DNA from: Bolinopsis microptera
Taxonomy: Eukaryota > Ctenophora > Tentaculata > Lobata > Bolinopsidae
Direction of reading: 5' to 3'
Assembly: GCF_026151205.1 (NCBI RefSeq)
Contig: NC_087079.1
Coordinates: 4,609,230 to 4,669,229 of the forward strand
Length of the DNA: 60,000 bases
How positions within the stretch are numbered: position 1 is the stretch's first letter; every line of letters starts with the position of its first letter. The notes beneath the pieces are model-generated. The model did no database searches. It was not told the DNA's origin and saw nothing but the letters and a program-made list of their open reading frames with translations. The translations under genes and the position numbers were made by a program. Below are positions 11,701 to 26,700 of this stretch, in pieces.

Positions 11701-14700
11701 TTCCGTCTGGTTGTCAGTAGAGTTTCCGGTATAAGACGTAATCTATTAATAATTTTATCTTGAATATACCAGTGCCTTACCCTCTAGTTCCATGGCCAAA
11801 TAATACGGTAGGTAATATAATTCGGGCAAATTTTATTTGTGAAAAAAATTTATTCGGGTGACATGTTCCATGCCCAAATAATTTGCGTGCGGAAATCGAT
11901 AAGCGTATCGGTTGCGTCGGGTGAGATCGAGACTGCGACCACCCAAGTTTAAATTAGGATGAAAATTACGTAAACATAACGTAAACTAGTGTAACAACCA
12001 ATTTGCAGTTCAAGAAAATTAGTGTCCTTCATATATTTTCTATAAACTTTTTTGTGTAAATTTAAGAAAATAGGGTTGACATATTATCTAAATTAAGTTG
12101 TTTGAACTTTCATAGTCAAGAATAATTCCTTCGCAATTAACATGTTTGACCAACTTAAATTAATATAAAGATAAAAGGACTGGGGAGGGGATCATGTTTT
12201 GTGTCCGTTTTGTCCGTTTGGTACCCTATATTTTCAAAACGGACAAAAAGTAGGGCGGTCAAGGACGGAACAAAAACAGACAATAATGTTGTGGAAATAA
12301 CAGTTAGATGCTTCCTCCTCCTCCTCCTCCTCCTCCCCCTCCTCCTCCTCCTCCTCCTCCTCCTCAGTCCTTCTCCTTCTCAGTCCTTCTCCTCCTCAGT
12401 CCTCCTCAGTCCTCTTCAGTCCTCCTGAGTCCTCCTCCTCCTCCTCCTCCTCCTCCTCCTCCTCCTCCTCCTCCTCCTCCTCCTCCTCCTCCTCCTCATC
12501 CTCAGTCCTTCTCCTTCTCAGTCCTTCTCCTCCTCAGTCCTCCTCAGTCCTCTTCAGTCCGCCTGAGTCCTCCTGAGTCCTTCTCCTCTTCCTCAGTCCT
12601 CCTCCTCCTCCCCCTCCTCCTCCTCAGTCCTTCTCCTTCTCAGTCCTTCTCCTTCTCAGTCCTTCTCCTCCTCAGTCCTCAGTCGTCCTCAGTCCTCTTC
12701 AGTCCTCTTCAGTCCTCCTCAGTCCTCCTCAGTCCTCTTCAGTCCTCCTGAGTCCTTCTCCTCCTCCTCCTCCTGAGTCCTTCTCCTTCTCAGTCCTTCT
12801 CCTCCTCAGTCCTCCTCAGTCCTCTTCAGTCCTCCTCAGTCCTCCTCAGTCCTCTTCAGTCCTCTTCAGTCCTCCTGAGTCCTTCTCCTCTTCCTCCTCC
12901 TCCTCCTCCTCCTCCTCCTCAGTCCTTCTCCTTCTCAGCCCTTCTCCTCCTGAGTCCTCCTCAGTCCTCTTCAGTCCTCCTGAGTCCTCCTGAGTCCTTC
13001 TCCTCCTCCTGAGTCCTCCTCTTGAGTCCTCCTCCTCCTGAGTCCTCCTCCTCCTGAGTCCTCCTCCTCCTGAGTCCTCCTCCTCCTGAGTCCTCCTCCT
13101 CCTCCTCCTACTCCTCCTCCCCCTCCTCCTCCTCCTCCTCCTCCTCCTCCTCCTCCTCAGTCCTTCTCCTTCTCAGTCCTTCTCCTCCTCAGTTCTCCTC
13201 AGTCCTCTTCAGTCCTCCTGAGTCCTCCTGAGTCCTTCTCCTCCTCCTGAGTCCTCCTCTTGAGTCCTCCTCCTCCTGAGTCCTCCTCCCTCTGACTCCT
13301 CCTCCTGCTCCTACTGAATCCTCCTCCTCCTGAGTCCTCCTCCTCCTGAGTCCTCCTCCTCCTCAGTCCTTCTCCTTCTCAGTCCTTCTCCTCCTCAGTC
13401 CTCCTGAGTCCTTCTCCTCCTCCTGAGTCCTCCTCTTGAGTCCTCCTCCTCCTGAGTCCTCCTTCTCCTGAGTCCTCCTCCTTCTGCTCCTCCTGAGTCC
13501 TCCTCCTCCTGAGTCCTCCTCCTGAGTCCTCCTCCTCCTGAGTTCTCCTGAGTCCTCCTCAATCCTCCTCCTCCTTCTCCTCAGTCGTCCTAAATATCAG
13601 ATAATAAAACATTGGTTCTTGAAATGGGAACCCGAAAATGACTCACTGCAGCTCCTCAATAAAATGGCTAATCGTGCAATCGATGTGTAGTGTAATAGCG
13701 TTGTTATCATTAGTGTTATGATGATATGCGTTAGGTAATCCCAGAAACATTTAGGACAACGAAATGCAATTATAGTATTGATTACAACCGCATCGACTAT
13801 ATTATTTGAGTGAAATTTAAAAAATTCGTGCGCAAATTCACGAATTTTTTTAGCCCGAATATTTCAGTTGAAGCGAAAAATGTGGGTTAAAAATTCGGGC
13901 AAATTTCATTTGGGTGAAAAATTTGAGTGAAAATTCGGGCATGGAACTTAGGGGTTACTCCTTAGTTCCATGAAGGGATTGAGCCAGGAATTTTTAATTT
14001 TATCGCCCTTATCAAATTATATCAGTTCAAATTTGTCCCAAAGGAATTTTGTTGGAATGTTAAGTTCAACAATGCCTCGATTATAACTGTGGCATTGTGT
14101 AATATCATAATAATTGTGTAATATCATTGTGCAACATTACAAATTACATTCAATATTCCAAAAGTAGAAGCAAACAGGGGCTACATCACGTCTTCAACCC
14201 AGGGGGGGCAAGGGGGCGAAGCCCCTGGTGGGGGGGTAGAGGGGCGAAGCCCCCCCCCCCAATAGCAGGGGTCTGGGGGTGCAGCCCCCAGTGGGGTCAA
14301 GGGGCGGAGCCCCTCGTCGGGGGGATAGGGGGGCGAAGCCCCCCGGAAAATTTTTAAGGAAATTAGACAATTTTGACGCATTTTCCAGCACTTGAGGGAC
14401 ACGAATTTACGTTAGCAGCAACCATGCTGTGCTCCCACTCTCCCTCCCTCCCTCCCTCTCTCTTCAACCCCCTGGACGGAATTCATCCATCGTTCGTGGT
14501 AACTGGCATGGTATTTAAAAATAACACAATGTAGGGGGGGGGGGGGGCTACAGTGCAGTGGGGCTACAGAGCAGTGGGTGCGAAAACAAAACTGTATACC
14601 ATAGCCGTCTGGTTTAATGTTATGTTGAAGAATAAATTTTCATGTTTTTGTAAACTTGTCCCCCAAATCCCAGGGGGGGCAGCTGCCCCCCCTGCCCCCC

Positions 14701-17700
14701 CGGTGATGTAGCCCATGGCAAAGTAACTAATTATAGGAGCCTTCTGAATTAGATAAGATAAGGTGTCTAAATTAAGATCTTATGCATTATGTTTAGAGGT
14801 TTAGGTCACTCAGGCCAGGTGTGGTTCTCTTGTTTTTATTTGGACTCGGTCATTCGATTTTAAATTTTGATAGTTTGATACGTAATCGAAATTTCATACT
14901 GCGAAATAAGCCTATTTTTGACTTCGCGACTTTCAAGATATTTCGTTCCTGTATTAATTACAACCAGGAATTCTGCAAAATTCCTGATAAGATGCAGACT
15001 GGTTAATTACTGGCGAAATTAAAAATTAAACAAGGAATTAAAGAGGAGTAGATAAGAACTGCAGCTTAACAGAACAGTGTAGATGTATGGCCCCAGTCGA
15101 ATTATTTCCCACTCGTTTCCATAGCAAGTATCCCTGGCCCGGCCCGAATAAAGCTTATCGCGGTTCTGGCAACGATCTCGGCCTGAGATATCCTGTATAT
15201 TATTGCCTGAGATATCCTGTATATTATTACTGAGATGTCCTGTATATTATTGCCTGAGATGTCCTGTATATTATTGCCTGAGATGTCCTGTATATTATTG
15301 CCTGAGATGTCCTGTATATTATTGCCTGAGATGTCCTGTATATTTTTGCCTGAGATGTCCTGTATATTATTGCCTGAGATGTCCTGTATATTATTGCCTG
15401 AGATATCCTGTATATTATTGCCTGAGATATCCTGTATATTATTGCCTGAGATATCCTGTATATTATTGCCTGAGATATCCTGTATATTATTGCCTGAGAT
15501 ATCCTGTATATTATTGCCTGAGATATCCTGATATTAGTGCCTGAGATATCCTGTATATTATTGCCTGAGATATCCTGTTTATTATTACTGAGATATCCTG
15601 TATATTATTGCCTGAGATATCCTGTATATTATTGCCTGAGATATCCTGTATATTATTACTGAGATATCCTGTTTATTATTACTGAGATATCCTGTTTATT
15701 ATTACTGAGATATATCCTGTATATTATTACTGAGATATCCTGTATATTATTGCCTGAGATATCCTGTATATTATTACTGAGATATCCTGTATATTATTGC
15801 CTGAGATATCCTGTATATTATTACTGAGATATCCTGTATATTATTACTGAGATATCCTGTATATTATTGCCTGAGATATCCTGTATATTATTGCCTGAGA
15901 TATCCTGTATATTATTGCCTGAGATGTCCTGTATATTATTGCCTGAGATGTCCTGTATATTATTGCCTGAGATGTCCTGTATATTATTGCCTGAGATGTC
16001 CTGTATATTATTGCCTGAGATGTCCTGTATATTATTGCCTGAGATGTCCTGTATATTATTGCCTGAGATGTCCTGTATATTATTGCCTGAGATGTCCTGT
16101 ATATTTTTGCCTGAGATGTCCTGTATATTATTGCCTGAGATGTCCTGTATATTATTGCCTGAGATATCCTGTATATTATTACTGAGATATCCTGTATATT
16201 ATTACTGAGATGTCCTGTATATTATTGCCTGAGATATCCTGTATATTATTACTGAGATGTCCTGTATATTATTACTGAGATATCCTGTTTATTATTGCCT
16301 GAGATATCCTGTATATTATTGCCTGAGATATCCTGTATATTATTACTGAGATGTCCTGTATATTATTACTGAGATATCCTGTTTATTATTACTGAGATAT
16401 CCTGTTTATTATTACTGAGATATCCTGTTTGTTATTGCCTGAGATATCCTGTATATTATTGCCTGAGATATCCTGTATATTATTACTGAGATATCCTGTA
16501 TATTGTTGCTGAGATATCCTGTATATTATTACTGAGATATCCTGTTTATTATTGCCTGAGATATCCTGTATATTATTGCCTGAGATATCCTGTATATTAT
16601 TACTGAGATGTCCTGTATATTATTACTGAGATATCCTGTTTATTATTACTGAGATATCCTGTTTATTATTACTGAGATATCCTGTTTATTATTACTGAGA
16701 TATCCTGTATATTATTGTAAATCATTAAGAAATAATTAAAGCGCTGATGAGTTTCTTGACCGATAACCATTCGCCAAAGAATAATAAGTATTCAATTTCG
16801 AGTAAAATATGAACATTTCGTTCTTTAAAATATAATGAAGCTTATGCATTTACCCACGCATGACCAAATTGTCAGACATAACTGACAATTACTGAATTGT
16901 CCCTTTCAATATTTTATATTTCTGCTTCATACCGCGAGTAAAATGTAATTATAATCAATACAAACATTCCAAATTGTTTGGCTCAACGGAGATCGGGAGA
17001 TTGCCAAGTTGATACCCTGCTCCATTATACAATGTACACACAATGAGTTGAACAAACTGAACTTCCCCTCCACCTCCAGTTCTCAGATAACCCGAGGCCG
17101 AATAAAACACAAAGCGAAAGTGCTTATTCGACCGGGTGACTACTTCATATAGCTGTGTATGAAATGGTGACCCGGTCATGCTGTATAATACAGCATGACC
17201 GGCAATATGGTCCACCTTACCCTGACTAACTCTTGTTGATAAGTTAATAACACCCTTAAACATTACCAGAAACGACATACCAATTTCAGCAAAATCCAAC
17301 GACAGAAAAACAAGTTCTATAGAAATATATTATATATATAATATGTATTTCAGTATATTATATATACTGTTACACTTGCAAATCAAAGAAGCCGCGCAAC
17401 TGCCACACCAAGCGAAAGCAAAAGTTCCATTTATCGTCGTTGACAGTTGCTATCAGGAGTATTGCATATTATTAATAGTGTTGCAGTCATTTGATAACTG
17501 TTACATAAATGTGAAACTTCCCGTGTTGGTAAGAAGTTAATAATTAACTTTTTTTTATCGCTCCGGTGATCATCATAGGTAAATTATTTTATTCGGCGTT
17601 TTAACACAGAAATAACAGATTTGCTGGAAAATTTATAAACAGTTTGTGTCATGGGTCCCAAAAACGGCACTTGTGATCACGAGAACATTAAAATAAGTAT

Positions 17701-20700
17701 CACGATTTGGGATGTTTATTATGGGCTTAATAGTAGGTGAAATTATGTGATCAATGAAATTATGAAAAAGCTTGAAAAAAAAACAGATCTAATCCCATAT
17801 TCAAGTTATAAATATTACTCAAGAATAAATATTATTACTAAAACAGTAAAATAAACGAATGTTTCAGATAATTTCGAAGTGATAAAGTCTAAACGCGGCC
17901 AGCTACAAGACTCGTTTACAGTAGAAGAGGAGAAGATAAAGGACTGTGTTCAGACTATGAGAGGAGAACAAGCTGCCCTAGATGAAAACCTCAAAACTCT
18001 GGAGCAAAAGGTAAGAGTGTTTAATTGAGGTTTAATGTTAATAAGGTAAATTGAGGTTTAATGCTAATAAGGTAAATTGAGGTTGAATAATAATTAGGTA
18101 TATTGAGGTTTGACCGTTCAGCAGTATTGAAGAAAACACAAAAACTGTATATGCATCACTATAGTGCCTATCAAGATAAGGAAACACACCCAAAACAACT
18201 GTAATGTTCGACCTTACGAAATAACTAAATTTGGGACCACCACTTTTATACGAGGATGTAGGTAATTATAAATTATAATTACCTATAAAACGATTAAACT
18301 GTCCACATCATAATACGACGTCACTTAGTTACCTAAGCAACATAACAATAATTTCGTCATATTATGGTAGACGTGATTAATCATATACAGGCAAAGTTTC
18401 GAAAGCAAAAGTTTCGAAGGCAAAAGTTATGGTTCTGCAATGTGAAATTTATTTTCTTATCTATAAAAATAGCAATCTCTTCTTGAAATAACGTGTGTTT
18501 CAGATTGGGAGTCTAGATCGTGACATTTCCTTGAAAACTGAGAATCTGTTGCGTCTGTCTGGTTAGTAATGTATATTCAGCAACTTTAAGATATTAAAAC
18601 GGGTATAAAATATGTTATACTGATAGAGTGGCGAGACGAAGAAGGGAGGAGGTCAGCAAATTTGTTGAATTTTATAGATGTCATAATATATAAACCTCCC
18701 CCTTCCCAACGGAACAGTGTTAACTGCCCCTCTACTATGTGGCAAAGATAATGTATAACTGAGTGTATAATGTATACACTCAGTTTATAAGATAATGTAT
18801 ATATACACTCAGTTTAAATAAACACTGAGTGTATAATGTATATACACTCAGTTTTATATACACTGAGTGTATAATGTATATACACTCAGTTTGTTTTTAT
18901 AAAGAGCCTGAAGATGGCGTTGACGCCGAAAATTTGTCTACATTCGTAACTTCCTGTTTCATTTGTCCTTGTCTACTGTCCAGCTATCAGTATTTCAATC
19001 TTGAGACTAATAAACAGCGAACTACTCCAACATTTGAAAGACAAAGCCTTCAAATGAAAAAACATTCAAGACGGCAAGGCTTCAAAATTGAAAAATTAAA
19101 GACGCCACAACAGGTCTCAAAATAGATCGGATGTAATAAAGCACATTTCAAACACTGACCTTACTTCTACCAGCAAATTTAAAGACGGGTTGCGCTGAAT
19201 TAAAGACTGTGAAGCCTTTAAATGGTAAAAATTAAAGACGCTAAGGCATTCGCCAAAGTTAACCGTCTGTATATTTTAACGAACTGACTGTAACTAAATG
19301 ATTTACACAATACGGTGCCCATGTCTGAGCGGCTCTCCTCGAAAAACGTTTCCCCCAATATCGGAGCATAAAGTTAAAAACTGTAGTCTTGGACATTGTT
19401 GAGGACAAACTTGTTTCTCGTTATACTATACACATACACATGGTGGGTCGTAATATTATAAATTATCTTGAAGAAACGAAAAAAATAATAAACATTTGAC
19501 ATATACATTTTGTATTTAATAACGAGTGAGACATGATAAGTTGGCGAGCGTGATAAACTGTCAGAAATTAAATATTACCATCTGTTCCCGAAAACAAAAC
19601 TGGTTGAGCTTTTAAGTTTGACGCTTCTTAGCCAAATAAATGTTGCAACGATTTAACTAGCGTGGTATCTCACTAAATCCCGGTCTAAACATTCTCGAGT
19701 TAAAACTTAAAACAACACCTCGTACGTTTCAATATATTTATAAGAGCGTGCATTTCCCTAGAAACAGAGAGAGAGAGAGAGCCCCACGTACATGACAGAT
19801 ACAGACCACGTACATAATAATATCAGCTCAATATTATATTTTATTAAGCTGTACCATTACTGATCACGCACTGAACGTTACACCACGTACAGAAGAAGAA
19901 GAACGCAACAAAGCGATACTAGCTGAACTGGAGATGTCAAAGGTGTCCGCGACTAACGAGCTGGATCAACACTTGAACTCGGCTATAAAGGAGAAATACG
20001 CACTCTCAACTGACATAACAGGTTTAGTTTCAACTAGAAACGTTAAATGTTTAGAGGGTTTCGCTGCTATATATTAAAGTCACTATTGTGACGGTACATT
20101 AGAACTAGACAGAAACAAAGTGTGAAGGGCCTGAACGGAGTTGACTGCCCTTTGACGTATGTATAATGTATATTAAAGCTACAGTCGTCATAATATATCG
20201 GGAACGTTCATTTTGACATGAGAAATTTAAGCAAGTCTTTTTATTTGAGAAAAGATATCGAATTAAATTTTGATTCCTGAAATATCCTCAATATAGACAT
20301 GGAATATGGATAGTGGATACTTATTTGTCAATTAATCGATATTTCGTATCTTAAAATAAGGATCGGTTTTTGAAAAAGCACTTCAATAATTTATATTTCT
20401 TCAGCGTTGAAACGGGAAAAGGAGCAGCTGAAATCCCAACAAGCGACGCTTACAGCAGAGTTACAGAAAATGAGGAATGAGGACGCCTTACTCAGAGACA
20501 AAATCCGCAACGATAAGGTTTGTACCTTATCAGCCAGCCAATGCATGTTTATTGGAAGTTTTAGAATTAAGTACGTTGCAGTTGACTGTACAGAACAAAG
20601 TGTTCTCAATATACGCGATAATTCTTTGTCAGGCCATTTTGTTATAATTTGAGCAAAATTTTAAACAATGTAGAAATTCAGAAATCCTGAATTTCTTCAG

Positions 20701-23700
20701 TTAAAAAAATTCCTGATATGTATTACGACGAGACCGGGACTCTTCGGCGCCGCCGTACAAACCGGGACTCTGAGTCTACGGGGTGGGGGTGTGAAAAACA
20801 GGATTCTACAAATATTATTTTCATATTTTTGATCAAAATAGATCTAATTTCATATTTAATTGGGATAAAGGATGCCCGTGGTCAAAATGACTCCAACTAC
20901 TTTTCGCAGAAATCCAACGAAAGAAGCTCAGAGTAATGAAAATTACCCTGAGCAGCACAACTAGCCCACGTGGTGCCACGCTGCTCAAAACCAAAAGTAG
21001 TAACGTAAATAGTTTCGAGTTTTGGATACCACTGCTATATATACTGCAGTGCCAGTATGTTTACCGCGTGATTAGAATTGTCATGTGATTCTAAATCTCA
21101 CGGGACAATTCTAATCACCTGATAAACATACGTGACTAGAAATCGTTAAACAGAATCTGTCACACGCATAAAATTTGTCTAGGCAAAGACTAAGTAAAAG
21201 CGCTCGGTTCGCTAATACCGGACTCTGGACTAATCTGACTTATAGATGCTGACTTCATAGTTGAAGTTGTGGCTCGATGCACTGTAACTAGAGTACTAGT
21301 ACTGACTACTGCGCGGCGCATCAAATAATGCTTCTCCTTACGAGATCGTAGCACTACTGGGCTGCTGGGAAGGATTGACATCATCTTGTTCAGTACAAAT
21401 CCGGGCCTAAAACACTTGGGGAATGGGCGATCACTCTACTATATAGCATTAGCGCTGAAGTTGACCCAACTGTTATACATGGTTGATATGTTTGGAATCG
21501 GATAATTGATCTTTGTTTGATTATCCGTACACTTCATACTATTATAAGTGAAGATGCTAATTGGGTTAATGAGTATCAGATAGCAGGTACAGTTTTATGA
21601 GCTCCTTTGACATTTTGGGGGTCGATTCGGTTTAAATATTCCGAACACAATGTGCTCCATTGGCTCTTTACGAAATCCAATCAGTAGCTATCTGAAAAAA
21701 ATGAATTGGGCAAATGAACAAGTTCCTGGTATTGGTAGAGTTTTGCCCTGACATTTTTAACACCGATTCTTGCGCATCATAATATGCAACAAAAGTAACT
21801 TGATTGCCTTTTTGGGACACCCTGTATAATATCCAGATTTATCTTGAGATCAGACATCTCGTGACAGTATTTTGCTGTTTTTCCTTTAAATCACAGATAA
21901 TATTAACCAATGGCGAGTATAATTCAAGTCCGTTTTTTCTCTATTTTTAGACTTTAATAATATGTCTATGAATTGTCCGAAGGTTTGATAGCAGCTATGA
22001 GTAGCAAGAGATAAAGAAATAACGGAATACCATTCGTGCCATGCTATTTCAGCTGTGTTATTCTTATGTTGTTTAGTTTTAAAAGTAAAAATAAAACCTC
22101 TGCTGTTACAAAAGCGAAATCGGCCGCGCCTATGATGCTAGTAGACCGAGATGACAAACATGGTGATGACTCTCCCCGTACTCTAAATTTAAAATCTGCT
22201 TTAATTATTTCGAAAACTACCTCTATGCGCACAAAATAATGCACGTGCGTTTTCTTGGAGTATTGTCAGTAGAGTTAATGATAATCTCTTCTTTCTTTGT
22301 TCGGCTGAAATCTGAACGTCACCACTGACAGTTTTAAAATTTTCGAATCGTGCAGTATCCAATCATCATAATCATTAATCATTGAACCCTCAAATTGATG
22401 AACAATTTACTCGAACCATCATTTAAAACTTACCATTTCGGGCATTTGCTTGTGTAATTTCATTGGATTTAACGGTTCCATTGCGGCTTCAATAGTTTCC
22501 ATGGTTCTAGTGGCTTCGCTCTAACCCTTGTTTCAGCTAAAATGGTATAATCATTAACCGTCGCAGAAAAAATGTATTCGTATTGTGAGTAGAAAAACGC
22601 AAAAGATTGACCATAAGTTTCAACATACGAAACCAATGTTCTTTCGTTTCAAATTATTAACATTATTTAACTTATTTACATACTTTACTGGATGTATTGC
22701 AATGAGGCTACTTAAAGAACAAATTCTTGTTGATGTATATCACCGGTTTAGCATTTCAAGTAGATCATGTAGACTTCTATATCCTAAGTTCTCAATGTCT
22801 AAGATCATTAATAATAATTTTGTTTTTAGTGCATCTACAATTTTAAATTATATTCATGATCATGATGTACCGTATCATTTTCTGTCAAATTCAATTCTGC
22901 TATTTAAAAAGATATTTAAAAGCCATTTGCTTCATATACAAAAGATTGGTCTGAATGGGGATCTTCTCAAATATATTAATTTCCTAAAATATGCTACATC
23001 TAGGGATATGTTTTGGGGACATTTTTGTTAGTGTGTTTTTGCATACAACAAGAACAATATTAGAAATATCGTTATAACATTTCCTTTTTAACGTTGCCTC
23101 CGGTTCACTACATACATGACATTTACTTTTTTATTTGATCTCATATCATACAAATTTACCATCGTGATACAGGTATTAATTTACCTTCCTGAGGTGAGCC
23201 ATGTTTGAAGCTCATCAAGTTAAGTATAACTAATAGTTAGTTAGTTTTCGATAAATTAGTGAATTGCAAATTGCAATAAAATTAGATTCATTGAATTTGA
23301 AGCAACTAGGTATGCAGTAGCTGTAAACCACAAATTGGGATCTTAACTGCTGGGTTACAATTTTTATCGGCAGTAGATCATGTCATTCACTGTCATATCA
23401 AGTCACAAGAAGTCACAAATATCTAGCTTAAAATTGAAAATATCAAGCTTGAAATTGAAAATTGATTCTCAACTTAATCTTGTCTGTCATACAACCGATA
23501 CTACAAATTTAGTCTACCATAAATTTAGTCAAACTTTTGACTAAAATTGTTGTAAACCACATTTCATGAGACTAAATTTTTCGGTGACTAATTTTAAAGC
23601 AGACCAAAATTTCAGTAGAGCAAATATGACATATTATTAAACTTACATTGTTTATAATTAATATATGACATCACCGTTCACAAAACCGCACCAAAGTCAT

Positions 23701-26700
23701 ATTGCACTTAAAGGGTTAGAGCTCCTCTTGGACATTACATATTTAATCGATCCATCCCAATGCATGCTCTGTTGTAACAGCTGAAGGATCATATCGACAT
23801 AAACTACGTCGTACCGACAAAAATGGTAAAGTCGAAAAAGGGTGAAAAAGAAACTGAACAGTGTATACTGAAGAACTTTGTGATACAGAGTCACAAAGTC
23901 TGGATCTGATGTTATTGAAATTCCTGAGTAATGCAGTGCAGCTTAATCTGTAATGCTCAGACGAGGTAAACTAAATTTGTCGTTCTTAAGGTAAATGGAA
24001 TGGATAATGGTCTCGAAAAGTCGAAAAATGTGACTAAAATAATTGTTGTAGACTAAAAATTAGCGAAATTTGTGACTAAAATTATGGTAACCAAAATTAT
24101 GGTAACCAAAATTATGGTAACCAAAATTATGGTAACCAAAATTACGGTAATCAAAATTATGGTAACCAAATTTATTGTGAACCAAATTTATTGGCCCTAA
24201 GGTATTACTAATACTAAGCTGTAACACGCATAATGTGAACAATCGAAACCCCAATTTACCGCAAACCCCGATTTACCGCAAACCCCGATTTACCGCGGTT
24301 GTTTCCTCTCCCCAAACTCCGCGGTCAATCAGGGTTTTACTGTACTAAGCCATTCAATCTTGACAAACCGATTTTTTGATTTTTCTCATTCAAAAGCATT
24401 CAGGAATATGGTTCAGCGCTTTCGCTTAAGATAAAGTCGAGATGGTGGATCCTCTATCTTTGTTCCCAAAAAATTGGGCTTTTATAAAAGTCCAAAAGCA
24501 TAAATGCTTTTACGAATAATGCGGAAAGAAAACAGCAATAATCTGAGGAATGAATGTAGCTCAATGAATTGTGTCAGAAAAGTGTCCTGAGTTGGAATCC
24601 AACCAAGTTTATCCTTAATTTCCTTTGTCATTAGTGCCAAACGCGACTCACGTACGATTAATTCCCCACGGGCGAAATCTAACTCAAAAGCAGAACTGCG
24701 CTGCAAAGATCATTCTATATGTAACATTTTACCAAAACCCATAATCATGGGTAGAGTGGACCGCCGCCAGTGTCTCTCTTTCCCAAACAAAAGGAAATGA
24801 TATTAATTTGATTGACCGTTCTCAAATGCAAAATGATACCGAGAATGAAATCGGTCGCTCGCTTTTCCCATTCATTCACGGCTTACAATCAATCACATGC
24901 TGTAAAAATTCCTTTGGGTTGCGTTCGGGTCGATATACCTAGTATTTCGGGATAAGGGTGGTACTGGTAGTTATTGAATTAGCTGAAGTTTATTGAATCT
25001 TTATTGCTGAGTACAGCTGCCTTCGGGTAGTTCTTCTTAATCTATTACAATTGTAAATTAATGGGAAAAGCGAGCGACCGATTTCATTCTCGGTATCATT
25101 TTGCATTTGAGAACGGTCAATCAAATTAATATCATTTCCTTTTGTTTGGGAAAGAGAGACACTGGCGGCGGTCCACTCTACCCATGATTATGGGTTTTGG
25201 TAAAATATCATCTCTTTTTGATTATAATGTCAGGGTACTTTATAAAGTCGAAATATAAACTGATGTCTTCATTAATAAGGAGGAAGTTTCAACGATTTCG
25301 AAATTTTTCCTTTAAAACATTTCCTTGTGTTTAAGTAAGCATATCGGTCTATCACTGACTGAACATAAAACATTATAATCATTCAAGTTGCCATTAAATT
25401 CATATATAATGACATTGAACTGTCGTGGTAAAGCAGAATTTGTTCGAAATCATGAATGAGCAAAATTCTCACCGTTCGCACGTGCAAACTTTGAGCGGAC
25501 GTTGCGTACGCATCCAATACTGAATCGCCGTAAATTTTTGCATAGCGGTATTTTATATATAGTTTGATAAGCGTGCAAAGTTTCAAAAGATTTCAGATAG
25601 AACTTGGATCACAACGGGACTCCAAAGTTGATAAAAATCGTGAAAACACCAATTTTCAGTGATTTTAGCAATTTTTAATCAATTTGGGCGTGTCCCCACG
25701 TGTGCAACTTTTTGATTTTCAACTTTAAAACTAGCCTAATGCACAATTTATACCTATAGGAAGCAGAACTGAGCTCCACAACCCAAGAGATAGCCCAACA
25801 CCAGAGAATACTAAATCGCAAAATTGACGTTTTTATAAAATAATTTTTCAAAAAAGCACTAACTTCAAAGGCAAATATCTTTATGAAGGAGTAAGATAAG
25901 AAAACTTTCCGGTAGATTTTCAGAATGCTTAAACAAATATCTAAGATGAAAATTTCCTCAGATGTTGAAAAAAATTACTTTTAAATGGTGTTAAATCAAT
26001 TTTAAAAGTTATTACTTTGTCGAAAATCAAGTTTTAAAAACGGTTAACTTGATGACGTCCTCAAGGGGTGTTTATGACGTCAAATAATTTTTTTATACAA
26101 TGTAAACTAAAGTGTAAACGATTATTTTCAAGACCTGTGGTCGGAAATGGCTGTATCTTTTATACTTTTGAATCTGTGGACACTTAAATTTAGGATACAA
26201 TTGACTACATTTGACTGTCAAAGCGTCTATCCCTGAATATGTATGTATATATCACGACAATCTGTCGTAAAACAGGGGTTCTAGAAAACCCACTTCCCAA
26301 TGCTCCTGAAACTTGAAACATTTTTTGTAGTCGATTTGGTCAACGTCTAGACGCCCTGCAAAGTTTAAAATCTCTAACTCAATTTTAACATGGTTTTTAA
26401 GGCACCTGAATATGGCAATTTTCGGTTTTTTACCGAATTTCGTATAACATGCTGGCGCGAATTTTGCGCAAATTTCTTAAAAAACCTCCACATAACTATT
26501 TCTTATTCCTGTCATCTTTGACATTGAATTAGAATGTTTTGAACTTAAATATACCTGCTGAACTACTTTCGATGAGTCTTAATGCCTGAAAAACAATAAA
26601 GGGGTATAATAGTAAAGGGGGTATAATAGTAAAGGGGGTAAATAGTAAAGGGGGTAAATAGTATTGTGAATATAAAAGGCACGGTCATGCTTGCCAGCAT

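Noticed and set aside
12201-12751. Proline/serine-rich open frames
   Set aside because: Product of the CCT satellite; the frame changes with every insertion and there is no non-repeat sequence.
15203-16208. 113-residue MSCILLPE-repeat frames
   Set aside because: Product of a 24-bp array; the frame breaks wherever 22-bp units occur.
16955-17299. 114-residue minus-strand open frame
   Set aside because: No recognisable domain and no splice or promoter support; it contains a perfect palindrome. Could be a decayed gene piece, but I cannot support it.
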